From: Clostridiales bacterium
GTDB lineage: Bacteria > Bacillota > Clostridia > DUOD01
DNA length: 64,000 nucleotides
Assembly: GCA_012838995.1 (NCBI GenBank)
Contig: DUOD01000065.1
Span: 1 to 64,000, forward strand
Reading direction: 5' to 3'
Shown: in pieces, positions 54,061-61,497 of the stretch
How positions within the stretch are numbered: position 1 is the first letter of the stretch
Layout of the letters: each line of letters opens with the position of its first letter
Notes under the pieces: model-generated
Databases searched by the model: none
Seen by the model: only the letters and a program-made list of their open reading frames with translations
Told to the model about the DNA's origin: nothing
Program-made: the position numbers and the translations under genes

Positions 54061-54420
54061 TTGGCAAGACCGATGAAATGGAGAAGGGTATGCTGCTTGC
54101 CTGAAAAAAACAGGTTTGGGCCCCTGGATGCAGAGGTGGATAAAAAGAACCATATAAGGATGACGATTGACGAGTATGAGACCATAAGGCTTATCGACTT
54201 AGAGGGGCTTACACAAGAAGAATGTGCAAAACAAATGAACGTTGCCCGAACAACTGCTCAAGGTATTTATATCCAAGCGAGAAAGAAGCTGGCCGAATTT
54301 CTGGTGAACGGTAATATATTATTAATTGAAGGTGGAAAATACCGTCTTTGCAACGGATTGGGAGATGGATGCGGCCGGGGCTGTCATAGGCATAGGCATG
54401 GCAGACGCTTTAAGGAATAA
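54061..54420 (+). CDS. DUF134 family helix-turn-helix protein
   Basis: The 119-residue protein begins [23 protein letters not shown], the DUF134 signature, and has a sigma-70 region-4-like helix-turn-helix, [33 protein letters not shown] (about 53-85). The C terminus is rich in Cys, Gly, His and Arg ([16 protein letters not shown]), which could bind metal. The TTG at 54061 is the only start that yields the conserved N terminus; a frame open to 53989 adds unsupported residues. It lies about 215 nt downstream of the paired palindromes and is likely autoregulated. DUF134 genes commonly sit with Mrp, NifX and DUF5320 genes, as here. Confidence 0.88.
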   Translation: MARPMKWRRVCCLPEKNRFGPLDAEVDKKNHIRMTIDEYETIRLIDLEGLTQEECAKQMNVARTTAQGIYIQARKKLAEFLVNGNILLIEGGKYRLCNGLGDGCGRGCHRHRHGRRFKE

Positions 54421-54774
54421 TGGGCATAAAGATGACCGCTGAGCCAGCAAAAGTTAAAAAAACTTGCCTACCGACCTTTTGAAATCGTTCTTTAGCATGA
54501 CCTCTCAACCGGTAAAGCGTAAGAGCATGGGTGACTGCATATGTAGATATTATTAAGGTTATAGATGGGCTTTATGAGAAAAAGTACATTTGTAAAAACA
54601 GCTCTTAAGGTATAGGTTGTTCTGTTATAGTATTTTTTGGGTGGTGTGGACATGTTTTTAACAGTAAAAGGTCGGTTTGGGACTAGTAAAAAGCGTTGTC
54701 TAACATTGTAGACATGGACTATGTGAATAAGGGAAATCAGCAAAAAACAATCTAAAATAAAGGAGCAAATAGTT
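54421..54774. other. Intergenic region before the Mrp gene
   Basis: No gene is supported. GTCTA-N6-TAGAC (54698-54713) is a small inverted repeat that could be an operator, and CATATG occurs once near 54539, but without the flanks of the operators above. Confidence 0.35.
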
Positions 54775-55623
54775 ATGAAGGAAAATTGCAATCAAAACTG
54801 TAGCAGCTGCGGGGAAGACTGCGCTGAAAGAAAGGAACAAAAGACGGACTTTTCCGAAAAACCCCATGAAATGAGCAGCATCAAAAAGGTTATTGGCATT
54901 GTCAGCGGAAAAGGGGGAGTTGGCAAGTCGCTGGTAACTTCAATGCTTGCAGTTACCATGAACAGAAGGGGCTATCATACCGCCATTCTTGATGCGGACG
55001 TAACCGGACCTTCTATTCCAAAGGCATTCGGAATCAAAGAAAAGGCTGCCGGTAATGAATTTGGCTTGTTTCCGGTAAGAAGCAAGACAGGTATTGATAT
55101 CATGTCCATTAATTTACTTTTGGAAAATGATACCGACCCGGTTGTATGGAGGGGTCCGTTAATTGCCGGTATGGTCAAGCAATTCTGGACGGATGTTATC
55201 TGGAATGATGTGGATTTCATGTTTATCGATATGCCCCCCGGAACGGGCGATGTTCCGCTTACCGTGTTCCAGTCCATGGCTGTGGACGGAATAATCGTTG
55301 TAACCTCGCCCCAGGAGCTGGTATCAATGATCGTATCGAAAGCAGTTAAGATGGCTGAGATGATGGATGTTCCTATTATTGGTTTGGTAGAAAATATGTC
55401 CTATTTTAGATGTCCTGATAACGGTAAAGACTACAAGATTTTTGGAGACAGTCACATAGAAGAAATAGCTGAAAAGCATAACCTAAAAGTCCTTGCCAAA
55501 CTACCCATTGACCCAAAAATTTCAGCTGCCTGCGATAAGGGTATGATAGAACTCTTCGACGGCGATTGGCTTGAGCCCGTGGCGAAAATATTGGAAGAAG
55601 GACTGGAGGAAGGTAAAAAGTGA
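54775..55623 (+). CDS. Mrp/NBP35-type P-loop ATPase with altered C-terminal cluster motif
   Basis: The 282-residue protein is related to iron-sulfur cluster carrier ATPases. It has four N-terminal cysteines at 5, 9, 12 and 16 (C-x3-C-x2-C-x3-C), the deviant Walker A GKGGVGKS at 45-52, DADVTGPSIPKAFG, MPPGTGDVP and a C-terminal KLPIDPKISAACDKG. The bridging CxxC normally found as CPxCG after ENMSYF reads CPDNG (C213, N216): the second cysteine is asparagine. Cluster transfer through that site may be lost, leaving the N-terminal cysteine set. The ATG follows AAAGGAGC. It overlaps the next gene by 4 nt. Confidence 0.9.
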   Translation: MKENCNQNCSSCGEDCAERKEQKTDFSEKPHEMSSIKKVIGIVSGKGGVGKSLVTSMLAVTMNRRGYHTAILDADVTGPSIPKAFGIKEKAAGNEFGLFPVRSKTGIDIMSINLLLENDTDPVVWRGPLIAGMVKQFWTDVIWNDVDFMFIDMPPGTGDVPLTVFQSMAVDGIIVVTSPQELVSMIVSKAVKMAEMMDVPIIGLVENMSYFRCPDNGKDYKIFGDSHIEEIAEKHNLKVLAKLPIDPKISAACDKGMIELFDGDWLEPVAKILEEGLEEGKK

Positions 55624-56069
55624 GTACCCATTCAGAGTTGGCAAAGGAACTATTTTTAAAAGGTTATAATTGCTCTCAATCGGTTTTTGCTGCCTTTTGC
55701 GATGAAACAGGGCTGGATACCGATACGGCCCTAAAAGTAGCATCTTCCTTTGGAGGCGGTATGGGCGGGTTGCAGGGAGTATGCGGAGCAGTCAGCGGGA
55801 TGTTTATGGTAGTCGGCATGAAATATGGTTATACACATCCGCCTGATAAAACAGCAAAAAAAGAATTTTACGGGCTTATTAAACATTTGGCAAAGCAATT
55901 TGAAAAAGAAGAGGGTTCAATCATATGTAGAGAGCTTCTGGATCTTTTGATAAAAAACAACTACCCAGGGTCCGGGGGCAAAAGGCATTTTTGCGCAGGC
56001 CTTGTTGAGCAGGCTGCAAGGCTACTTGATGAATATATTTTAGAAAAAAATAAACGATCGGACAGTTGA
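55620..56069 (+). CDS. C_GCAxxG_C_C family protein
   Basis: The 149-residue protein has the family's spaced cysteines: GYNCSQSVFAAFCDETG near the N terminus, GVCGAVSGMFMVVG (the G-C-A/G-x-x-G block, about 57-70), SIICRELLDLL and HFCAGLVEQAARLLDEYI. Members are predicted redox-active or metal-binding proteins and in some species are exported, but no activity is established. The GTG at 55620 overlaps the Mrp stop by 4 nt, so the two are translationally coupled. A strong terminator follows, closing the Mrp operon. Confidence 0.87.
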   Translation: MSTHSELAKELFLKGYNCSQSVFAAFCDETGLDTDTALKVASSFGGGMGGLQGVCGAVSGMFMVVGMKYGYTHPPDKTAKKEFYGLIKHLAKQFEKEEGSIICRELLDLLIKNNYPGSGGKRHFCAGLVEQAARLLDEYILEKNKRSDS

Positions 56070-56093
56070 GGGTGGGTGCACGTTTATGTTGTT

Positions 56094-56134
56094 AAAAAGT
56101 GCTTTCATTGCTTTATTATTGAAAGCACTTTTTT
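56094..56134 (+). terminator. Rho-independent terminator of the Mrp operon
   Basis: AAAAAGTGCTTTCA (56094-56107) pairs with TGAAAGCACTTTTT (56120-56133), a perfect 14-bp stem with a T-tail. Confidence 0.9.
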
Positions 56135-56176
56135 GCTGTGTGTACGGCTAAAAATACAAGGAAAGGAAAATCAATC

Positions 56177-56332
56177 ATGAAGGTTGGATTATTCGGATAT
56201 CTTCAAACTGAGGACATATGTCCCAAACACAAGATTTTAAATCATAAAGGAAAAAAGTCGGTATTCATAGGAATAGAAGGAGATATCGAGATTAATGGAA
56301 ATAATGGATACGGATTTATGCTAAAATTCTGA
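56177..56332 (+). pseudogene. Truncated CGGC-domain protein remnant
   Basis: The 51-codon frame from ATG 56177, with AAGGAAA upstream, reads MKVGLFGYLQTEDICPKHK, then FIGIEGDIEINGNNGYGF and a stop. The N terminus matches CGGC-domain metal-binding proteins, which start MKVGxIRCxQTEDxCP and continue into IExxGFxxCGGCPG. Here the protein ends just before the CGGC motif, and the IRC cysteine is also lost. I take this as a decayed copy of a gene that belonged to the metal-related group upstream. The assignment rests on recognition of the N-terminal pattern. Confidence 0.55.
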
Positions 56333-56607
56333 GTTAATAAAATCATTTAACTTACCAATTATCTACTCAACTTAAAATACAAGGATAGTACATGGAAGAT
56401 ATAAAGGGTATTTTTGTGTGTAATTTAAGCTTATAATTAACTGGGGTTGGGTCACCAGGTAAGATAATCGTTATTTTTATGCAGTCTTGGGAGACAGGAT
56501 AGGTGAAAAGTAAAATATTACATTAAAGAGTGGTTTATATTGCCAATATTCGTTTCTTCGATTATAATTTAAATAAAGCTAATTAAATAACTGTGAGGTG
56601 GAGTTAG

Positions 56608-56859
56608 GTGGATTATATTACAACTAAGCAAGCAGCAAAAAAATGGGGAATTTCTGAAAGGAGAGTCCAGGTTTTATGTGCGCAAGGCAGAATAAAAGGT
56701 GCTATGCGGTTGGGCTGGGCTTGGGCGATACCTATTGATGCAGAAAAACCCAGCGATAAAAGGTATAAAAAGAATGAAGAAAGTAAAGAAAGAAAAGAAA
56801 AAAAAGAAAGAAAAGTAAGTAGAAGGGCTGCATCTGATTATATGATTGAAATCGATTAA
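56608..56859 (+). CDS. Small helix-turn-helix DNA-binding protein
   Basis: This 83-residue protein has a MerR/excisionase-like winged helix: YITTKQAAKKWGISERRVQVLCAQGRIKGAMRLGWAWAIPIDAEKP (about 3-48). A very basic Lys/Glu/Arg stretch follows (KNEESKERKEKKERKVSRR). It resembles small helix-turn-helix proteins often found in toxin-antitoxin or Fic/DNA-modification loci, but no partner gene is next to it. The GTG at 56608 follows GTGAGGTGGAG. The flanking 250-550 bp have no intact gene. Confidence 0.7.
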   Translation: MDYITTKQAAKKWGISERRVQVLCAQGRIKGAMRLGWAWAIPIDAEKPSDKRYKKNEESKERKEKKERKVSRRAASDYMIEID

Positions 56860-57416
56860 CTTAATTTTATATGTATTTAATCTTATCATATTAATAAAGC
56901 GTTGGCTTACTCTTCCGGGCTGTCAACCGTGAGAAGATGAAGTGAAAAAGAGAAAATGCCATGGGTATTATATGACGGCTTACATTAATGATAAGTTCTT
57001 CAGGACTGCAATCAAAGACAGAAAAAGCAATATTAGATTTAAATTACTGTTGAAAAGGACTGCAAAACAGGGGACGGTTATATAGTTGCACGGTTTAACA
57101 TGTGTCAAATTTAGCATATCATACAACGGTTTTACATTCATTGATTGTAACTTCTGTTGAAGGTTTATCCGGCAGATTTTTAAAAACGGTCAGGGAGATT
57201 GAAGGTGTTACCTGCAGGAAGTGTACATTTAATTGAATTACTTATAAGAAATAGGTTAAAATAAAAAAGCCATCTTGATATGACGGAAACTATGGTATAC
57301 TAATAATTGCTAGTAAAATTAGAAAAGGTGCCCGCCAAAAAGATGCCGAAGCATATGCAGCTCCCTTTTTAGTTCTTTAATGTATTTTTTAAACGGCACT
57401 TAAAAATTGAAAGGGG
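56860..57416. other. 557-bp stretch with protein-like fragments, no intact gene
   Basis: Two short frames look like eroded coding sequence: ATG 56972-57085 (KFFRTAIKDRKSNIRFKLLL) and GTG 57112 to about 57235 (TTVLHSLIVTSVEGLSGRFL, then KTVREIEGVTCRKC). Neither has a clear ribosome site or a family I recognise. No transposase, RNA or repeat was found. Confidence 0.35.
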
Positions 57417-58064
57417 ATGGCAAAAGTGAATACGCGCGTTTTCAGAAATATTTCCTACGGTGTGTATATTATTACTTCGTTGGACGGTGGCAGGCCTACC
57501 GGATGCACCGCCAATAGCGTAATGCAGGTTACATCATCGCCCGCAACAATAGCTATCAGCATAAATCACAATAATTTTACCAATGAATGTATCAAGAAAG
57601 AGAAAAGGTTTGCAGTTTCAATCCTTTCAGAAACAACTAAACCTTCAATTATCGGAACCTTTGGTTTTAGGTCGGGCAGGGATACGGACAAATTTAATGG
57701 AATATCCTATGTTACTAAACATGATCTTCCCGTTATCGAGGATTCCTGCGGATATATTATCTGCAACGTTATAGATAAAATGGAAGCGGAAACCCATACG
57801 GTTTTTCTCGGCAAAGTAATAGACGGAGATGTTTTTAATGAATCACGCCCTGTTATGACATATGCATATTACCACAAGGTTATAAAAGGAAGGAGCCCTA
57901 AAAACGCACCTACATATTTGCCTGAAGAGGACAAAGAGCAGCAAGTTAACAAATCTAAAAACGTATGCGAAATTTGCAGCTACGTTTATGAAGGAGAGAC
58001 AGTGCCGCAAGATTTCAAGTGCCCAATCTGCGGTCATGGTGCAGAGTATTTTAAAAAACTTTAG
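57417..58064 (+). CDS. Flavin reductase-rubredoxin fusion (high-molecular-weight rubredoxin)
   Basis: This electron-transfer protein of 215 residues has an FMN-binding flavin reductase domain at about 1-160 (GRPTGCTANSVMQVTSSPATIAISIN, FAVSILSE, FGFRSGRDTDKF, then TYAYYHKVIKG). A C-terminal rubredoxin domain follows, with CEICSYVYEGE and DFKCPICGHG, which gives the four iron ligands. Such fusions pass electrons to oxygen- or peroxide-reducing flavodiiron proteins in anaerobes. The ATG at 57417 directly abuts AAAGGGG; the GTG at 57426 has better spacing and would remove three residues. It stands alone, with an inverted repeat after the stop. Confidence 0.9.
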   Translation: MAKVNTRVFRNISYGVYIITSLDGGRPTGCTANSVMQVTSSPATIAISINHNNFTNECIKKEKRFAVSILSETTKPSIIGTFGFRSGRDTDKFNGISYVTKHDLPVIEDSCGYIICNVIDKMEAETHTVFLGKVIDGDVFNESRPVMTYAYYHKVIKGRSPKNAPTYLPEEDKEQQVNKSKNVCEICSYVYEGETVPQDFKCPICGHGAEYFKKL

Positions 58065-58110
58065 AAGACGACAGTAAGTATTTTTAATGATAGTACACAT
58101 AAGATATGGC

Positions 58111-58146
58111 TTCCGACGCTTATATTTTTATTTAGCGTCGGAATTT
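58111..58146 (+). terminator. Inverted repeat/terminator after the rubredoxin gene
   Basis: TTCCGACGCT (58111-58120) pairs with AGCGTCGGAA (58134-58143) around a 13-nt T-rich loop; the T-tail is only TTT, so strength is uncertain. Confidence 0.6.
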
Positions 58147-58300
58147 CTACTTTAACCCATCTCAATGAAGTAAAATATTTCGTCTATAAAATTGAAAGCA
58201 CAACGTAAATCGGCAACCATAAATTTTAAAAGTAAAAATATTGTATTTTTACTGGGATAAGGAAAACATAAAAATTTAGGTATAAAGAAAAACTTTAACG

Positions 58301-58405
58301 GTGAAGAAACAAAATAAAATTTTGAAAAAGCCATCCATAGAGGTGGGTCCCGAATATGACGGTAAGAAGGTTGGCAAAATGAAAAAAATGCGGGGAGAGG
58401 AGTAA
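58301..58405 (+). CDS. Possible small protein upstream of the flavodoxin-like gene
   Basis: This 34-codon frame starts at GTG 58301 and reads VKKQNKILKKPSIEVGPEYD, then GKKVGKMKKMRGEE. It ends 3 nt before the next start and carries that gene's ribosome site (GGGGAGAGGAG) in its last codons, which is the arrangement of a coupled gene. It is basic and compact, but I do not recognise it and it has no strong ribosome site of its own. It may be the tail of a lost gene. The preceding 58147-58300 shows nothing. Confidence 0.3.
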   Translation: MKKQNKILKKPSIEVGPEYDGKKVGKMKKMRGEE

Positions 58406-58408
58406 AAG

Positions 58409-59745
58409 GTGGAAGTTTTAATTTTGAACGGCAGCCCCAAAGGCAAATATAGTATTACACTGCAAACTTCATTATATTTGGAAAAAAAGTTCCCACAACA
58501 TAAATTTCGATTTCTCCATGTTGGCAAACACATTAAATCTTTGGAAAAAGATTTTTCAGCCGTGGTCCAAGCAATAACGAGGGCCCATCTTATTATTTTT
58601 TCTTATCCCGTCTATACCTTTATTGCACCAAGTCAGCTGCATAGGTTTGTGGAGCTTTTAAAGGCATCCGGCCTTAACCTGTCGGGAAAATTCGTTACCC
58701 AGATTACCACTTCCAAGCATTTTTTGATGTAACCGCCCACAAGTATATCCAGGAAAACTGTCAGGATGTTGGAATGAAATTTATTAAGGGACTGTCTGCA
58801 GACATGGAGGATCTTTTGACAGAAAACGGCCGCAAAACTGCAATTGAGTTTTTTGAATATGTGTGCTGGAGTATAGAGCATAATCTATATGAAACCATTA
58901 AAAAGCGTAATACCGCCCCAAAGCACCTTCCTGTTAGTACCGTTACGTTGAGTCAGGATAAAAGGGGTGGCGATGTGGTTATAGTTACCGATTGCGCCAA
59001 TGACAATAGGCAGCTTAAGGATATGATTGACAGATTTAGGGAGGTACTTAAGTATAATAGCCGGATTGTCAATATTGCCGAATATCCTTTTCAAGGAGGG
59101 TGTTTGGGCTGTTTTAATTGTGCGGCTGCCGGGAAATGCATTTATAAGGACGGTTTTGACGATTTTTTGCGTAACAATATTCAGACCGCCGATGCCATAG
59201 TATATGCATTTTCCATTAAGGATCATTCCATGGGTTACATTTTTAAAATGTATGATGACAGGCAGTTTTGTAACGGTCACAGGCCTGTAACCATGGGTAA
59301 GCCTACAGGATACCTGATTAGCGGGAATTATCCGTCGGAAACTAATTTGCAGATGGTCATTGAAGGCCGAAGCGAGGTGGGAGGGAATTTCCTCGCAGGA
59401 GCTGCGTGTGATGAGATAAATCCGGATGAAGAAATAGACAGACTGGCTGCACGGCTTGAATATGTAATCAGCCAAAACTATACTCAGCCCAGGAATTTCT
59501 ATGGCGTTGGCGGAATGAAAATTTTCAGGGATCTTATCTGGCTCATGCGGGGTATGATGAAGGCCGATCATCAATTCTACAAAAAGCATGGATTATATGA
59601 CTTTCCTCAAAAGAAAAGATTAACGGCATTAAAAATGTATCTTGTAGGTGCCCTCATATCTTCTCCAAAGCTTAAGGCCAAAATAGGGAATAAATTGAAT
59701 GAAGGTATGATAGCGCCCTATAGGAAGGTTCTGGAGAAGTATTAA
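58409..59745 (+). pseudogene. Double flavodoxin-fold (FMN reductase-like) protein, split by a frameshift
   Basis: Two frames together encode about 445 residues. The first (58409-58732) begins MEVLILNGSPKGKYSITLQT, an NADPH-dependent FMN reductase/flavodoxin start, and stops right after TTSKHF. The second continues in a different frame as DVTAHKYIQENCQDVGMKFIKG and on to 59745. Adding one T to the T6 run at 58720-58725 joins them without a break. The second half contains another flavodoxin-like domain with FQGGCLGCFNCAAAGKCIYKDGFDDFL, the cysteine motif of iron-sulfur flavoproteins, and a long C-terminal helix region. Either the gene is newly inactivated or the base count in the run is wrong. 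Confidence 0.75.
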
Positions 59746-59860
59746 TGCCGCAATTTTACAAACATGGGAAAAAGGGTGCAACTTTTAAGAGGTACTTTCT
59801 TTGATTGTATTTCCCAAAAAGCTGCGGTTAAATTTATATTTAAACCAATATTCGACAAAT

Positions 59861-59893
59861 AATAACAAGTTTAAACTTGTTTCCCTTGTTATT
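59861..59893. repeat. Nested palindrome in the 59746-60474 gap
   Basis: ACAAGTTTAAACTTGT (59865-59880) is a perfect 16-bp palindrome. It lies within a second pairing, AATAACAAG (59861-59869) with CTTGTTATT (59885-59893), so two alternative hairpins are possible. No T-tract follows. It could be an operator or part of an RNA switch; no adjacent intact gene explains it. Confidence 0.45.
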
Positions 59894-60019
59894 ATATGGT
59901 AATATATACTTACAAATGACAGTATATGCTTAAAAAAGGCATAAAAAACATTTTTAATGACATTTCAAGCAACGTTTCATAAATTTACGCAAATTTAGAC
60001 TTAATCTCTCTAAAATCTA

Positions 60020-60439
60020 TTGCAATGGACAAAGAAAATTTTAATAAATACTTTCCAGCCAGACGGTGTACTTACGATGGCATCGGTATTCCCGGATGCA
60101 AGGCCATGGCTATTGAGAATGATACCCCAACGGTGCAACCATAAAGATATGTACTCAAAAATTACGGGCACTGCCATGGGAATTATTGGGGTTTATCTGA
60201 TTTTTAAGGTAACACCCCATCCGTATAAAAAGGTTGTTCGGATATATACGACCATTGTAACCGCAAAGATGCCTGACGGCGTGGAAGGACCCGACTTAAC
60301 CGTAAGACCGGGTCTTACCTATCGGCAGGCAAACCCGGCCTATGTTTTTCAGTTTATAGGATACAAGAAAACGGGCAATGTGTTTTATTATAATCCATTC
60401 AACCGACAAGTTGAAACATGTGCGCATACGGGGGTATAA
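60020..60439 (+). other. Doubtful reading frame(s), possibly a broken gene
   Basis: A 139-codon frame from TTG 60020 has no ribosome site. In its second half it reads like a real protein (KVVRIYTTIVTAKMPDGVEG, LTYRQANPAYVFQFIGYKK). Near 60024 an ATG in another frame gives MDKENFNKYFPARRCTYDGI, then GIPGCKAMAIENDTPTVQP and a stop. The best explanation may be one gene broken by an indel around 60100-60150, but no family is recognised. The rest of the 59746-60474 gap has only the palindrome described separately. Confidence 0.25.
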
Positions 60440-60474
60440 AACCACTCGTAAATATAAAATATGAGGTGAGAAAA

Positions 60475-61038
60475 ATGAGGAGCATTGCAACACTGGAATT
60501 ACAGTATGCACACAGGTTTTACGGTTTCAGGGGTGAGGCCCAGTATTTGCACGGGCATTCGGGGATACTGACCATTGAAGTTGAAGATACTGTCAACGAG
60601 GGCGTTAACATGGTATTCCCGTGCAATGAGATTAAGAAAATTGCTTGGGAAGTGTTACAAAATTTTGACCATGCGCTGATTTTGAGGGAAGATGATCCAT
60701 TGCTTCCTGCCATTCTCAAAGTTTATGAAGAACAGGGCATTAAGGACGGTGCACCAAACAATACGCAAAAAGGTCCGGCTTTCAAGACGGAACTTGCTAC
60801 AGCTTATCCGGAATGCCGTTTGGTTGTTACCAAAGAGACAATGACCGCTGAGGGTATGATTAAAATAGTTTACGAGTTGCTAAAGGATAAGCTGAATATT
60901 GCAAAAATTACCTTTGTAAGCGGGATAAACACCGCTTCAGAAGAATACACGCCTAAAAATATAATAGACCGTTGCCCGATGTGCGGTGTTGCGTTAAATG
61001 AAAATGGCGTGTGTCCTAAATGCGGATACAGAAAATAG
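60475..61038 (+). CDS. 6-pyruvoyltetrahydropterin synthase/QueD homolog with C-terminal zinc ribbon
   Basis: The 187-residue protein has the PTPS fold: the zinc histidines His13 (LQYAHRFYGF), His26 and His28 (YLHGHSG), the dimer motif NFDHALIL, and ATAYPECRLVVTKETMTAEGMIKIVYELL with the conserved glutamate. The catalytic cysteine that precedes HGH in QueD and PTPS (C-x3-HGH) is absent; that stretch reads RGEAQYLHGH. The C terminus adds a zinc ribbon, CPMCGVALNENGVCPKCGY, not found in ordinary QueD. The ATG at 60475 follows GAGGTGAG. It may make a different pterin product or bind nucleic acid. No queC/queE genes are near. Confidence 0.85.
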   Translation: MRSIATLELQYAHRFYGFRGEAQYLHGHSGILTIEVEDTVNEGVNMVFPCNEIKKIAWEVLQNFDHALILREDDPLLPAILKVYEEQGIKDGAPNNTQKGPAFKTELATAYPECRLVVTKETMTAEGMIKIVYELLKDKLNIAKITFVSGINTASEEYTPKNIIDRCPMCGVALNENGVCPKCGYRK

Positions 61039-61078
61039 TTTAATTTAGCTTTAATATCCAACTTTGCGAACCTAAATG

Positions 61079-61131
61079 AAAGGAGCCAGGCAGGAGATGT
61101 CAAGTATGTGTCAAGTGCCTGGTTCCTTTTT
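61079..61131 (+). terminator. Terminator after the PTPS homolog
   Basis: AAAGGAGCCAGGCA (61079-61092) pairs with TGCCTGGTTCCTTT (61116-61129), 14 pairs with one wobble, followed by Ts. The GCCAGGCA/TGCCTGG core resembles dispersed intergenic hairpins seen in some Clostridia, but only one copy was noticed here. Confidence 0.75.
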
Positions 61132-61339
61132 ACTCAATGACAATACTTGTCGGAAGGTTAAAGAACGGCACAATATAAGCTAACAGAAGGCGGAGAAAAG
61201 TTTGCAGAACAATTTAAACTTATAAGGACAATAATGGTATATGTTAATGTATGTTATATCGATGCATAGCGAGGAAGGTTTTGGCTTAAATATTAAGAAC
61301 AGTTGCTTAATTACTGAAATCTAATTCTGAGGGGTTATC

Positions 61340-61497
61340 GTGGATTTAAGAACCGTAATGTTAATGCTGGCAGTTGGGTCCTTTATATTTGCACTACTAC
61401 TGATAATATTTAGATTTAAAAAATCAAACCACAAAAAACTCCCTTCTGGATAACAGCAAAAATCCTACAGGCTGTTGGATCACTAATGCTTTACTAA
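61340..61497 (+). pseudogene. Remnant of a membrane sensor (N-terminal anchor, diguanylate-cyclase-like)
   Basis: From GTG 61340, with GAGGGG upstream, the frame reads VDLRTVMLMLAVGSFIFALL and LIIFRFKK, then stops at 61451. Adding one A to the A6 run at 61433-61438 continues it as TPFWITAKILQAVGSLMLY up to a stop at 61495. The sequence has the look of the first two membrane helices of sensors that carry GGDEF domains in clostridia (FWxxAKxLQxxG), but the rest of the gene is missing. It is therefore both frameshifted and truncated. The family assignment is tentative. Confidence 0.45.

Noticed and set aside
54531-54550. CATATG near 54539 as a third DUF134-type operator
   Set aside because: It lacks the GA...TC flanks and a promoter, and has no partner at 34 bp.
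61079-61131. Hairpin with GCCAGGCA core as a dispersed repeat element
   Set aside because: Only one copy was found in the window, and it functions well as a terminator.
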